Below are positions 13,494 through 25,137 of a stretch of 42,661 nt of DNA, piece by piece. Source of the DNA: Irpex lacteus (lineage: Eukaryota; Basidiomycota; Agaricomycetes; Polyporales; Irpicaceae); assembly GCA_001986395.2 (NCBI GenBank), contig MQVO02000086.1:1-42661 (forward strand). The letters run 5' to 3'. How positions within the stretch are numbered: position 1 is the first letter of the stretch; each line of letters starts with the position of its first letter. The notes under the pieces are model-generated. The model was not told where the DNA came from, ran no database searches, and worked only from the letters and a program-made list of their open reading frames with translations. A program made the translations under genes and the position numbers.

Positions 13494-15446
13494 ATGACTA
13501 GTCGTCTCACTTCTACTCAAGAGTTCACTGCAGAGGAGCTATGGCAACCGTGGCCTGAGTACGTGGCCATATTGCGCGATGAACCTGAGCGTGCTGCCAC
13601 CATTACTAGAGAGTTGTTTGCTGCCAAAGACGAGAGATTGATAGCCTTCCTGCGCTCTCTCCCGTGGAATGTGGACGTTGGGGAGTATAGTCCAGCTTTA
13701 TATGCCTCGGATTTTCCGCTGGCCCTACTCGATATCCTAACGAACGAGCGATGGTATACATTGTTAACGTCCAGCTATTACTCGGGGTTCGACGTATTTG
13801 AGTCATCTCTTGCAGTGAGTCCTGATATTTTGCTCCGAATCTGTGGAATACTAAGGCCCTAGCTTAATGGTATTCTTTCTCTACAGCACGAACTGTACCT
13901 TGTCTTGAAGTTCGTCAGGCGACTTATACTAATCGATGGAGGCCAAGTTCTTCGACCTGGTGCCGAACTATGCGAGCATTATCTTGAACGTTTTCCTGCC
14001 TTGTGGAAGGCTCTCTGGCGACACAGGGAAATTGTTCTGGATAGAAGCTTTGTGAAATCTCGCGGCCAGGATGAGATGTATGCACTGGTTGGGTACTTGT
14101 TGGAATGTTATTGCTCTATCATGGAGCAACTTCGGTAGGTTGGAACTCACAACGGAATACAATGTTGCTCAGTCATCCTATTTTCTAGCGGGACCGTGCC
14201 AAGCATATCGTCGTATGCTGCCCATGTAGCTTTGGTTATCTGGTACAAAGACGATGGTACCTCTACCGGCAGGCCAATCACCCACCATGCCGCGCGTATC
14301 TTCTATGAAATTGTGCAGAGGGAAACATCATTTACTCGCATTGCATTCGTGAAAGAGACAGTACCCTTGGTTATTGGCATGGAGAACTCTTCAGAAGTTG
14401 TACGGCGTGTATTATCAGCACCGGGCAAAGAACTTTTATCCCACTGGAGCCTCCATATTACGTTGACTATAGCACTGCTCATTTTGCGTGGCAGCCGCCC
14501 GGAAAAGAAGTCCGAAGAGGAACGATGGGAGACACTCTACGCACTATATAGAGCATTTCAGAGATCTCAGTGCTTTCAGATAACGCGGGACGAATCACCA
14601 GGAACCCGGAGGAACTGTGGGGCTATTGTACACATACTCTGGCAAGTTCACTATTCTCTTACCTTCGCTTTCTATTCTGATCTCCGGATTTTTTTTGCCA
14701 GTACTCTGTCCGTGACCGACGAGGACATCATGAATCATGATTGGTTTGACAATGTGGACAAGGTTGACTTTGTACAGATCATTGCATTGTCGATGAGGGA
14801 TACATGCATTGAAAATGACCTGCTCGGTAGACGTAAGTGACCAACACGACCATACGTCCTCATCGGAACTCACGTTAATCGATACTCTTCAGAAACTCTC
14901 TTTTCACTCATTAACGGGTTGACACGGCTCGCCACACGCACATCTACCAGCCCAGATAATTTTCGCAAGGTTGCTTACATCCGTCGTGTACTTCAAGTGC
15001 ATTGGCTCCCAGCTTTGGAAGAGCTCCGGGCTGTCTTGCGCCAGAGTTCACAAGAAGCGAGTCCGGACAGTACATGTGTCGTGATCGACCTCCATACCAT
15101 GATCAGTACGTGGGAGCGTTTAGGAGAGGCATATTGCCTCAGCGGCGTATCTCGTACCCATGATTCGGTCGCGGATCTGACGAGTTACCTCTCGCATGAA
15201 GAGAAGACTCAGGGTTGCTACTTAACGGAGTGTCCTTGCTACGGGAGAAAGTCTCCGTGGCATAAGACACGGCTCACCTGCAAAGGTTGTTGGGCTGTGT
15301 TCTATTGCGGAAGAGTGTGTCAAAAGAGGTGGGAGTCTGTCTCTTTCCTGCCTATCCACACGCTCAGTTATTTTATGCAACATAGAGATTGGGAGCTTGG
15401 GCATCGAGATGTGTGCCCAGGGCGGAAGCAACCCGCTCGTGAGTGA
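13494..15446 (+). CDS. MYND-type zinc finger protein, 569 aa
   Basis: Five exons (13494-13814, 13887-14134, 14189-14832, 14893-15328, 15386-15446) join in frame to 569 residues. The only recognised domain is a C-terminal MYND finger, CPCYGRKSP...LTCKGCWAVFYCGRVCQKRDWELGH ending HRDVC, with the Cys/His ligand pattern complete. The last intron falls inside the finger, between QKR and DWE. MYND fingers bind proline-rich partners. The first roughly 500 residues are probably all-helical and have no domain I can name. Proteins of this shape, with a variable helical N-part and a C-terminal MYND, form expanded families in Agaricomycetes and are of unknown function. The start at 13494 (MTSRLT) is the first Met of the open frame. 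The gene is intact. Confidence 0.85.
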
Positions 15447-15883
15447 CAATGTCTATCAGCAAGCGAGCTTTACTAGTATCTTCAGTCACGGTGAGTACAG
15501 TCGTATATGTATTGTATGACACACTTCAACTAAGATAGTTATACAGGAACACCTAATTCTTTTACTCTCACCGCTCAAGGCTAAATAATTCAAAGACTTC
15601 GATGGGATATCATGTTAGGGCTCCGTGGCCGCAGCTGGTCCACGGCCCTCAAAACACCCATACTGATACTACAAATCCAGAGTCGGACCAGTCTGCCGAG
15701 ACTACGCGCCATCTGCTCTCGTTTGTGTTGTTCATACAGTAATCATTTCGCATATTTCGTTAGGACCATACAGACACACAGTTTATACTTGTACATTGAA
15801 GTAGAGCCCATAGCCATGATATCACCTGTAGTTGGCTGGCGTGCCAACTCACGTCTTCGTTTCCGACATACTTAAAAGTCAAA
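15447..15883. other. Convergent intergenic spacer
   Basis: This stretch lies between the MYND gene stop and the stop of the DUF6593-type gene, so it probably holds both 3' UTRs. An 87-codon plus-strand frame at 15612-15875 has no recognisable features and is not called. Confidence 0.45.
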
Positions 15884-16657
15884 TTAAAATGTCGACGGCA
15901 CACCAACTCCGTGCCCCATATTCTCAGTAGTATTCTCGTTCGTTCGCCGACTCTTCTCCAAAAACAAGAACGATGTGACCACCAAATCCTGAATCTCTAT
16001 TGCACGGGGTGCAAGCTCCAGAGTGGCAGGCGTGCGTCCGGAGCTGGGAGGATCAACAAGTGTGGGAGTTGAATCTAGTGCGTTCGAGGTTGCGTTTGCT
16101 ATGAGTTGGCTTGGAGGGATGCGGTGAGAGGGATGGAAACGAGCGATGGTGGAGGTGAAGTTGTCGTCGGCGGAATATAACTGGTTTTCGGTCAAGAGTC
16201 GTAAGAACTGGCTGTCAGTGGACGCTGTTGCGCAAAACTTACTTCAAAGGACCTCCCAGCAGAATTTCCCTTCCACTTGTATTTCCGTCCGTCGTCATCG
16301 GTAAATGATATGTCGCTGGAGGAAGACATAACGTCGAACGATTGACACCATGGGATGATCCAAAGTTGAATCCGAAACTTACTCTTTGAAAGGTATAATG
16401 CTCTTCTTCATCCAATCAGCCAACGAGATATCTTTCTTGCTACCGTAAGTGACCCTATCCGGTCTCACATCCCGCCATTCCAACGAAGCGATTACTTCGC
16501 CACTGGCGTTTCGTACCGTGGTTGTCGTGGTCTTCTTCGTGCTCTCGGTAGATACAGAGTAGAGAGTCACTCCTGTTTGTGAGATCAACGTAGTGTTGCA
16601 TGGGTTGTTGAGAGTGAGGGTGAGAGTCAGGATGTCGTGAACGTCGGGTAGGATCAT
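15884..16657 (-). CDS. DUF6593-domain protein (basidiomycete-specific family)
   Basis: Three exons joined at GT-AG introns give about 215 residues. The N-terminal 120 residues carry the pattern I associate with DUF6593, a family abundant in Agaricomycetes. It has NPCNTTLISQTGVTLYSV followed by a Thr-rich strand, then GEVIASLEWRDVRPDRVTYG, ISLADWMKKSIIPFK and FTDDDGRKYKWKGNSAGRS. The fold is thought to be beta-rich and related to tubby/phospholipid-scramblase-like sheets, but no function is established. The C-terminal 100 residues are less conserved and end in a short Ile/Leu/Val/Phe-rich segment (AIEIQDLVVTSFLFLEKSRR). The start at 16657 (MILPDVHD) was chosen because the conserved block begins just after it; no closer upstream ATG is in frame. 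The frame is intact. Confidence 0.78.
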
Positions 16658-17098
16658 GGTGTAGAAGCGAGTGATGTTTAGCCGCCTCCGGAAACCTGAG
16701 ATACACAATAACGCAACTAGTGAATAAGGCAACTCTAAAAAGTGGGGGAGGTGCCCACTGCTCACCGTTCACTGTTTGGTCTTAAACGAGGGGGTCATGC
16801 GTGGCAGATTCGTCTCTAGACTCTCAACCCGGCGATGGCGGACAAGACTGCAAATTATATGCTGCGGAGTGTCTCAGCCCTCGACGCCACAGCTAATGTC
16901 ATTCCTCTAGTTTGCCTGTGGTCTTGAGGCAGATTGACGATGTCCAGTGGCGGCCTGAATTACTTAAGGGGGTCATGTTAAGCTAAGTAGACGGAATAAT
17001 CTGGCAGTGGTTTGACATTTCCGCAGTGATTTGTCGGAGGGAACCTGCAACGTGACAGTGCGCAGCACGATGGTGACAGAGTCGGAATACATGTATAG

Positions 17099-17126
17099 CA
17101 GCAAGACCAATACAGCAAGACCAATA
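17099..17126. repeat. Tandem duplication of a 14-bp unit (2 copies)
   Basis: The unit cagcaagaccaata occurs twice back to back, at 17099-17112 and 17113-17126, without mismatch. It lies 33 nt to the left of an inverted repeat arm. Confidence 0.85.
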
Positions 17127-17159
17127 AAGACGAGCATCCCAGGGCGCGAAGAGGGTGTC

Positions 17160-17177
17160 AGGACCCCAGACCACTCC
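17160..17177 (+). repeat. Left arm of an 18-nt perfect inverted repeat
   Basis: The sequence aggaccccagaccactcc is repeated exactly in reverse complement at 17344-17361. GC-rich flanks (gcgcgcctagg on this side) are partly matched around the other arm. The arms enclose about 166 nt between the DUF6593 and PIN4 genes. Confidence 0.85.
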
Positions 17178-17343
17178 CGCGCGCCTAGGAAAGTTGTGAG
17201 ACTTGGCGGCTGCAACATGTACAAAGTCGCATTATAATTCTAATGAATATATGACGTGTCATTAAATAGCTAGATCAAACCGTAATCACCATTTTAACAC
17301 ATGCGATGCGTTTAAGGATGGGCTTCAGCCATCTAAGCGCCCT

Positions 17344-17361
17344 GGAGTGGTCTGGGGTCCT
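17344..17361 (-). repeat. Right arm of an 18-nt perfect inverted repeat
   Basis: This arm reads ggagtggtctggggtcct on the plus strand and pairs with 17160-17177. It sits about 230 nt upstream of the PIN4 start codon. It could be a remnant of a small non-autonomous element, or a hairpin or operator pair. Confidence 0.85.
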
Positions 17362-17548
17362 AGCGCCCCATCATGATGCTGCCCCTTGTCCATGCCACTC
17401 GTCTTTCAAGTTATTGGTCTTGCTGTAGTTCATGATCACTCCCGCCGACTTATCGGCAACTGCCCCAACAACTTAATTGTATGTACGTTGAAAATATCAG
17501 CTGTTCACATAGTTCATTGGATCTAGTTCTTACGCGTTATCTGCAGCG

Positions 17549-17554
17549 TATATA
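17549..17554 (+). promoter_or_regulatory. Possible TATA box of PIN4
   Basis: A tatata motif lies about 36-41 nt upstream of the ATG at 17590. The distance is short, implying a very short leader, so the match is only suggestive. Confidence 0.3.
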
Positions 17555-17589
17555 GGGCAACTCAGCACATCGAGCAAGTACATCGAGTT

Positions 17590-18227
17590 ATGCCTGCGAA
17601 GAAATCGGCAAAAGGGAAAGCCAAAGCAGATAATTCGGCAGATGCAGAGAAACCAAAGGTTCATTTGACCTGCACAGTTATTGCTGCTGTACTCACCCAT
17701 CTACTTATTAACAGGCCGGTCTGAAAGCCGCGACCGCGGTCAATGTCAGGCATATCCTGTGCGAGAAGCACTCTAAAGCCACTGAAGCTTTGCAAAAAAT
17801 CCAGGTCAGTTCATCAGCTATTTACTTCTGAGCCAGGTTTATCGGTATGATTACTGCTATCCGAGATCGAGCTAATCCCAGCACTAGGAGGGTCAACGAT
17901 TTGATAAAGTTGCCCAAGAATACTCTGAGGACAAAGCTAAAGGTACCTTACTCCATGCAACCGTTCAGACGGAGCAGGCCCTTGATACTGATGTCTCCAC
18001 CCAGCTGGCGGGAGTCTTGGATGGATGACACGAGGATCGATGGTGGTACAGTCCTTGTTCTATGATGTGCCTTATGTGACGCGTTCTCAGCCATCTATCT
18101 ACTGCAGGGACCATTTCAGGATGCTGCGTTTGCACTGCAGCCATCCACCGTCGACAAGCCCGTCCTTTCACCACTCGTGAAAACGAATTTCGGGTATCAT
18201 ATCATTATGGTAGAAGGGCGTCGTTGA
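17590..18227 (+). CDS. PIN4: Parvulin-type peptidyl-prolyl cis-trans isomerase, Pin4/Par14 class
   Basis: Parvulins catalyse proline cis-trans isomerisation; the Par14 class is nuclear/nucleolar in eukaryotes and binds DNA and pre-ribosomes. Five exons encode 124 residues. A basic N-terminus ([14 protein letters not shown]) precedes a single parvulin domain with [50 protein letters not shown] and [12 protein letters not shown] at the end. There is no WW domain, which separates it from Pin1. Length and arrangement match the family, and all introns are GT-AG with phases that agree. The second intron is the longest; its acceptor was placed at cactag just before EGQRFDK. The gene converges with the SANT corepressor gene, leaving 176 nt between stops. 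Confidence 0.95.
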
Positions 18228-18403
18228 CAACCTTCGGTTACTTCTAGGTGGTGGAGAAACAGTCCGCTATCAGTGGAATATAAGATAACTTGTAGGACCG
18301 CACAACTTCGATACTACAAAAATACATAAAACCCATGGATATATAACGCAATGATACCCTTTAACATCTGATACGAGAAGAACAAATATAGCGAGCATTA
18401 TCA

Positions 18404-21400
18404 CTACTGCTGCTGGGCAAGCCTAGTTCGATGTTCGAGATAAGCGACAAGGTCATCCGTTGTTCCAAGTGGTGCATGTGTCCAAGTCTGCGGTGGCGGT
18501 ACAAACGCCGGAGCAGTATCGAACGCCATACTTGGATGAGCCGCGTTCGTGCCGGCAGACCTTCGACCATCCCCTCGTCCTAGGATACTTATTCTCGACT
18601 CCTCTGGCAGAGTTGTCACTGCAGATAAATGGGGGATCGGAGAGTGACTGTACGGATATTCTGAGAACGGCGACGACGCTGCGAATGGGGACGGGTTGGT
18701 GATGTGGTCGCCTAATCTTGGGATGGGGGCAATGCTGAGATGGGACATGTTATTATTTGCAGGGTATTGGGCAGGATGGGGCAAGGACGATGGGCCATCG
18801 AAACTATCACGGGCCATGATAGGAGTGTATGGACGGGATGCATTTGGCGGCGGGTGCCCAGGTTCAAAGGGTGAATGGCGGATGGAAGGAGGAATTGGAG
18901 ACGACATGAATGCCGCTGAGCTGCTCGAAGTTTCTCCAGATTGCGTGCGATTACTAGGCAGAGCGACCATAAGTAAAGTTCTACGTATTCAATAACTCCA
19001 GCATACCGATATGAGTCGTAAGGCAAGGCACTGCTGTTTGAGATTTCCGAGGGTCTGTAAGTCCGCGTGGTCGGCGGTGGTCCCATAGATAAATTAGGTG
19101 TACCAGTCTGAGGCAATAACTCGGCGCCTTGGGTCCGGACGAAGTGAAAAATCTGACCTACAGTCTGTGTTCTATCAGTACACGGCTGAACGCCCAAAAG
19201 CGTGTGTGGAACATAATTTACCTTGCCGGGGAGGAACTCCGCCATGCGATAATAGTCGTCATCATAGCGTTGTATCAGGTTGAAGAGTAATGCTTTTGTG
19301 TTGTTAGTTGCAAGTATTGCGCTGCTGAAAAATCGCCTCACATTTTTCAGAAGCCGTCCAGGTAGTGTTGTCTGGTGACGGCAGGCCGGCAGACGTCAGT
19401 TGCCCTCGAGGATTCAATGTTGCATTCGCAAACGGAGGGATGTCTTCCATGACAGTGGGTGTTGATAGAGGTGTGTTAGACGACTGCCTGGGCTTCCGTG
19501 TTCGTTTACCGCGTTTCGTGGGTTTGGGCGTAGCATCCTAAAGAGAGCGTTAATGTAGGCTCGCTCGAGAATATGAACGAGACCCAGACCTCCTCGTCAT
19601 TATTAGCTTCATCCTCCTCCGCAACGGCTACCTTGGCTGTATTCCGTGCCCGACGTTTACGAGGTTCTGCCTCCGGTTCGGGTGTCGGGGTAGCAGTCGG
19701 CGTATTTTCGCTTTGGAGAGCTGCGCGACGTGTGGATGGTTTCCTAGGCTCGGAGACTGGTAAAAGTGCTGCTGTCCTCCTGCGTCGCGTAGGTGCAGCC
19801 TCAGCATCCTTCTGCCGGATGTCAGTGAGTAGTGCGTTACTCTTCTGCTTCCTACCGCCCCGTTTTCTCTTGACCACCCGGCTTGCAACGACTTGACGGA
19901 AATCGATGTGCTTGTTCTTATGGAGATAATAGAATGTGACACACTGCGACGGTGTCTTGTGCGGCAGGAAGTCGGCAATAATTCCAAACTGTTTTGGAAA
20001 CTGGGCGAACTTCTCTACGAAGATGGCCACTTCTTCTTCAGTCCAGTCATACGTGCCTGTGCGCGGCGCATAATATTCGGCCGGGTTTTCGACTTCTTTA
20101 TTCGTATCGTCAAACGCGTACTCCACTTCACCAACAGTGACGGATATCATATCGGGAATGACCGCTGCGTTGCGAGCTCCAAGGTGTGTGGCATCTGTGA
20201 GCTCTTCGTTGCCTAGACTCGCAATTATCTGCTCCATTTCCAAGTCAGAACGTACTGCGTCGCCCATGCTCGCTGCCGAACGTCGAGTCGTTCGCCCGGC
20301 GGTCGCTGCAGCTTCTTGAAGAGCAAGATTCTTTGCAACTTCGTCGAGTTTGGAACAATGTGCTGCCCACTGATCGTGCAGGGCCAGATATTCTGTACGT
20401 AACCGTTCGACCTTCTTATTCAAGTCGAGCTGCCTCTTCGCGAACCGGATTTCAAGTGAAGACTTCGTAGACTCGAACTCCTCTGCGCGAGCGGATAGTC
20501 TCCCTCCGCTGTTGATTTCTCTGATAAGGTCTGCCGAGGTGGCTACTGACGGCACGACAGGTTCAACCTTCGACAAATTATCCATGAGGACGGGGTTGAC
20601 GCGTTCTTCCCGAGTCTGGGTTTCCTGCTGAAGTCGAACCATAACGATCACTCGCAACGCGTCGTACATCGGCATATGTGGAACGTCTGCTAGTCTCTCC
20701 TCTAAAGAGGGTTGGGGTGGGCTATTCTCGACAGCCGGCTCAGCAACTGGAGTAGCGGGGACAGAGGGGATAGAGGGTGCGCCCTTGGAGATAGTGGATC
20801 GGAGTGCGAGTGGAATGTCAGGCTCTGGTGACTCCTGAGCGCGCGAGGAAAGGGGAGCAGCGACATCCGGCCCTGGCATTGGATTTAGAGGCATGTGTAA
20901 TAGTGACGATGATCCTGCTTCGGCAGTGGGGTTCTCAGGTTCCATGCCAAGTAGTCGAGAGACTGCAGCCTCGTCCGTTTCCTCGACCGTAGCCGCATTG
21001 GCAGCGATGACACGGGACGAGGAATTGGGCGAAGACTTAGGCCATTCTATATCTTTTTTAGAGGATGCTAAGTAGCGGAGCGAGGTCACACACCATGGTT
21101 AACAATTCTCTGCAAGTCTGGAGTTCGTTTCACCGTGGATGACACTAGCGCCGTATCGTCGGGATGCAATACCAGCCGCGAAACTCTTTGACCACCAGAT
21201 GAACGTTCCGGGCTCTGCACGCCTGACCTGGATGAATGGACTGATGTGTTGACGAGACGTTCATCGGCTTTGTCGGCAGTAGAAGGAGAGCGTTGATTTT
21301 CTCGAGGCGGAGTTGATGGTCTGGGCTGTAATCCTACGTGCTGTGGAGGCTGGTGGGAACCAAGTGACGTCCGAGAATGCAGGATCGGAAACAGAGGACT

Positions 21401-22498
21401 AGTGTTTCTAGTAGGCGAGAACCATCCACCTGCCTGCGGTGGAATATCTTGACGGTGATATTCCTGCGTTGCGGGCCGTTCTCTGAACAATGCGGGGACA
21501 GATTCGTCTTGCGCTGCATTCGGCCCAGCAGCTCTCTCCCGTCTGAATATGAGGTTATGGCTGTGCTCCGCTCTAGGAGAGAATCGTGGCTCCCAGTGGG
21601 GAGTTCGTTGTTGTTCACGGAACTGAGGTGGTTCTGAGGCATCACCGTACCCACCGGGTGGAGGATGAGGCGAAGGAGACCACGGAGGAGAGGCATTGTA
21701 CTGGCGTCGGTAGCTTTCTACAGGAGGACTATAATTCTGTGCGTTCCGGGGAACCACTGGTACCGGAGGTTCATTTCTATACCGCGGACCTGGGACAAAG
21801 GCTGGAGGTGGGTACTGCTCAGGGGGATGGAAGCCTCTTTCAAGAGAGCGTTCTCTTTCTCTTAGAGGGAATTCAGGTGGGCGGAACTCATGTGAGCGTC
21901 TTCTGACAGAACGATATTTTGAATGAGTATAATACAAGCGAAAGATGAGTTTATGCTACCTCTCGTAGTAATCAGATGGCGCGGTATGACTCTGTTTCCA
22001 ATTTTCCGAAGGCTCAAACAGCGGTTGGGGCTGTATTTCTCGTCTCGGGGGCGAGGGGGGGAGACGCCCCCAGTTGTCTGCGGTAAAGGTCTGACTTACT
22101 CTCCTGTCTTGCCACGACGGTGAACGCCACGACGACCTTCCCCATTGACCTTCTTCGCTTGGTAACGGATAGGGATGCCGTTCAGGTATCATATCGTCAG
22201 AACGATAGAGGACCTGTCTTGGAGGGGAGTCATAGCGGTATTGAGGGGTAGTATGAATTGGAGGAAGAAAGCGACTGGAGTAAGCTGGAGGAGGAACTGT
22301 GTGGTGAGGAGAAGGTGTGCGCCTTGGCTCACGCTCATAATGCTGTGGAGGCAAACGAGCCACACTCCGAGGATTAAACTATAATTATAAGTATGTGGAA
22401 GCATATTAGGTTCGATGTCATTGAGGAATTCTGTTATAACGTGCCTCGAAGTTCATCTGTCCGCCACCAAACTGTCTTGCATCATTTTGTCCAGGCAT
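18404..22498 (-). CDS. Two-SANT-domain corepressor, SNT1/NCoR-like
   Basis: This is a large, mostly disordered protein of about 1,150 residues. Its N-part is rich in Pro/Arg/Ser (PPAFVPGPRYRNEPPVPVV and similar). A coiled-coil-like stretch follows (LEIRFAKRQLDLNKKVERL). SANT1 is YDWTEEEVAIFVEKFAQFP through PSQCVTFYYLHKNKHIDF, then comes a basic KRKRGGRKQK patch. SANT2 is TWTASEKSLLFNLIQRYDDD, split by an intron, with VGQIFHFVRT as its last helix. Paired SANT domains are the hallmark of NCoR/SMRT and yeast Snt1, a scaffold of the Set3 histone deacetylase complex; a role in gene repression is inferred from that. An intron of 47 nt after RIVNHG resolves an apparent frame change near 21087. The 5' end is uncertain. 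An ATG at 22498 (MPGQNDARQFGGGQ) can only be joined to the exon beginning FNPRSVARLPP through an unusual gc donor. Confidence 0.82.
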
Positions 22499-23241
22499 TA
22501 TGCACTCCTAACAGAGAGTTCTATAGTAATGTCGGTTTTAGTGGCGTTAACGTATCAGATGTCGATCTAGGAGCCGTTTCCCGCGGCTAGTGGATAGCGT
22601 AGAGTAATGCAGAGATTAGCAGAAGGTGAGCGTAGTGTCTGAAGCAGAAGCAATTACAAGCGTGCATGTGGCGGGGAGCGCTCATATTTCACATACCGCA
22701 CGTACTCCGATTCACAATAGCCGCCGGCACAGGTCGGCATCGCTCGGACTTGAGCCTCCTCTTCAATGAACGTTGATCAGGAAGACTGAAATTGAAGTCA
22801 TGCTACTAAGTACTGATTGTGAGCATTTTCCTTTCATGATTAGCATCCGAGCTACTGTCCATGTCTTATCAATCGTATCCGACCATACTAGAGTCACTAT
22901 ATCATCACTTTGCTCGCTCTGTGCATTGAATCCCGACTTCTCGTGGGACCCAATCTACGCAATCCGGTCGAGCCATTTCACCCAAACAACATCTCCCCGG
23001 ATAGTCCCAGATACCAAATCACAACCCCATTGTTGTTCTTAGAACGAGGCACTTCTCTCATGCATGAACGCATACGTACTACCCTGTACTACCGCGGTGG
23101 CTGGCAAGTGCTACCGATGTTCTCCCGTGTTGCCCAAAATGCTCCCTGGCACCCATAGATTAGCAATCAACCCGCTCACATAAGAGAAAAATTTGGAGCC
23201 GTCGATGACCACGTTTCTCCTTGCTCCTGCGTACTTCCGCC
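22499..23241. other. Divergent intergenic region
   Basis: About 740 nt lie between the proposed start of the SANT corepressor gene and the start of the SDR gene, so both promoters should be here. I see no repeat, RNA gene or credible reading frame. Confidence 0.45.
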
Positions 23242-24220
23242 ATGCCTGATACCCTCACCTGGCTCATCACTGGGTACGATACCCTTACTAGTTCAACCCC
23301 TGCGTTCACTCTACTCATCGTATTTTGATGATAGTACTTCAAGAGGAATCGGTCTAGAACTCGTGAAGCAACTTGTAGCTTCGCCGACGAATATCGTTAT
23401 TGCTACATGTCGTAGTCCCGCAACAGCATCTGACTTAGACAGTCTGGTTGGCGATGCTAAGGGAACCTTACACATCCTAAAGCTGGATACTAGCTCAATC
23501 GAAGCTATCGAGAGTATTGTGCAGCCGGTGCAGGCCATTGTCGGGATCGTGGCTTAGATTATTTGATCAATAATGCTGCTGTTGTGAGTTGCAATTCTCC
23601 CCTCTGAGTCAAAGAGATGCTGTCGTTATTTTGGTTGAATATGCAGCAATTTACTGATACTTCTGTTTCCTGCAGAACTTGGCGGATGATACGGCCTTCA
23701 ACTTTAAACCAGCTGAATTACTCGACTCGTTTAATATCAATGTTGTCGGCCCAGCCCACCTTGCGCAAGTTTTGCTACCTCTGATCGAGAAGTCTCAAAA
23801 GAAATTCATTCTCAACTTCTCATCGGGCCTGGCGAGTATGGGCCTTGATCACGAGCCCAAGGCTGCGACGTACAGTATTAGCAAGACGGCGGTCAGTATG
23901 TTGGTGCGTATAGCTCCTCGTCAGACTCAAATAATGGTACTCACTGACGCCCTCCCCTCGCAGACTCATAAACAGGCGAAAACAAAGCGAGACCTGACTG
24001 TCATCGCTATTGATCCTGGTTGGGTCAAGACAGGTGAGTAAATAGTTCGACAGGTTTAACATCTTATACTGACGTAGTTCGATTTTCAGTGATGGGCGGT
24101 CCCGGAGCAGTTCTTGAGCCAGCGGAGAGCGTGGAAGCCATCTTGGAGCTTGTGGCCCGGTCAACAGTTGCGGACTCTGGGAAGTTCTTTGCGTACACGG
24201 GCAAAGAGCTGCCGTGGTGA
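23242..24220 (+). CDS. Short-chain dehydrogenase/reductase, C-factor/sniffer-like; one base missing as given
   Basis: This is an NAD(P)-dependent classical SDR of about 250 residues. The glycine-rich cofactor site TGTSRGIGLELVKQL is split by the first intron. It is followed by LDYLINNAAV (NNAG-type motif), a Ser in FILNFSSGLASMG and the catalytic pair in YSISKTAVSML (YxxxK), then VIAIDPGWVKT. The C-terminus, GKFFAYTGKELPW, is typical of the sniffer/C-factor subgroup of carbonyl reductases. The substrate is unknown. The exon before the second intron reads into a stop unless one g is added to the run at 23543-23545; with it the conserved RGLDYLINNAAV is restored at once. The rest is intact. The gene stands alone between the SANT corepressor and RLI1. 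Confidence 0.87.
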
Positions 24221-25137
24221 ATACTCAGCCGGTCTTTCTGAACGAGCGGTCCAAATTTGATATGCCATGGTCCATACTGTACGGTGCGGGCAGTTTGATG
24301 ACCGCACAGGCAATTGAAGAGGCATTCGAAAGGAGCCACGCCCATCGGGAAGGTCTGCTCATAGAGACGATACAGAATGCAAATTACGTGCGAAACCTCA
24401 CTGAACGTTTTAGATGATGTCACAAAGACACAAGAAAACATAAGCTAATAATACTGCATTATTAACGCACAAGCGAGCGGCGCTGCGAGCCACAAGCGTT
24501 GAGACCTTCGTTATGTAAGGCCGCTCGCAAGTCTGAATACTTTCTCACAGATGTGTTGTGGAGTAGGCCACAGCTGTCGTAACGTTGTATGTGCCGCAGA
24601 CCAGCTTGACCCATACCCACTGCCAGTGCAACGGGCAGACAGAGCCACATGCGTCCGATTTTCTTGTACATATTCGTGTTTTTATGAAAGGATCGTCCCT
24701 CTTACCTGAAAAGTATGATTTCGTCAACAATCGCAACTTGCAGGTGGACAAGGTTATGTCCGTCGCCGTCAGTAACCCGAGTACACCTCCAACAGCATAG
24801 TCATTGTGCATACCGTGTGCAACATTACACCCATGAACGTGCATATGGATACACACAACATTTCGTCATCTTTCCTACACACCAGATCTTCTCACCCTCT
24901 TCGTAAACCTGGGCCCGCGTATTATAGCTAAAAATACAGCCCATATGATAGAAATACATCCTGTCGCCCTCTCATCCTACACCGCGGGGACCCAAGTCAA
25001 TGCCCATTAACAAGAGCAATTTTCGCTTCCCCCTCTTAGCCAGCTGACTCGGAGTGTCCTCTCCTCCTTGAACGTGAACTGGGTTGTGAAGCTGGCTAGA
25101 AGGCGTCTTGGTAAAGATAACCTTCGCGGGGAAGGTT
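24221..25137. other. Convergent intergenic spacer
   Basis: About 0.9 kb lie between the SDR stop and the RLI1 stop. Overlapping short frames occur on both strands (for example 24545-24856 minus), but none resembles a protein family. The stretch is long for two 3' UTRs; I see nothing else definable in it. Confidence 0.4.

Noticed and set aside
21087..21112. A 26-nt intron or frameshift in the SANT corepressor gene
   Set aside because: A later acceptor (gatatag) gives a 47-nt intron in correct phase, so no odd intron or indel is needed.
24214..24417. 67-codon frame just after the SDR stop
   Set aside because: It overlaps the SDR stop in another frame and matches nothing; best read as 3' UTR.
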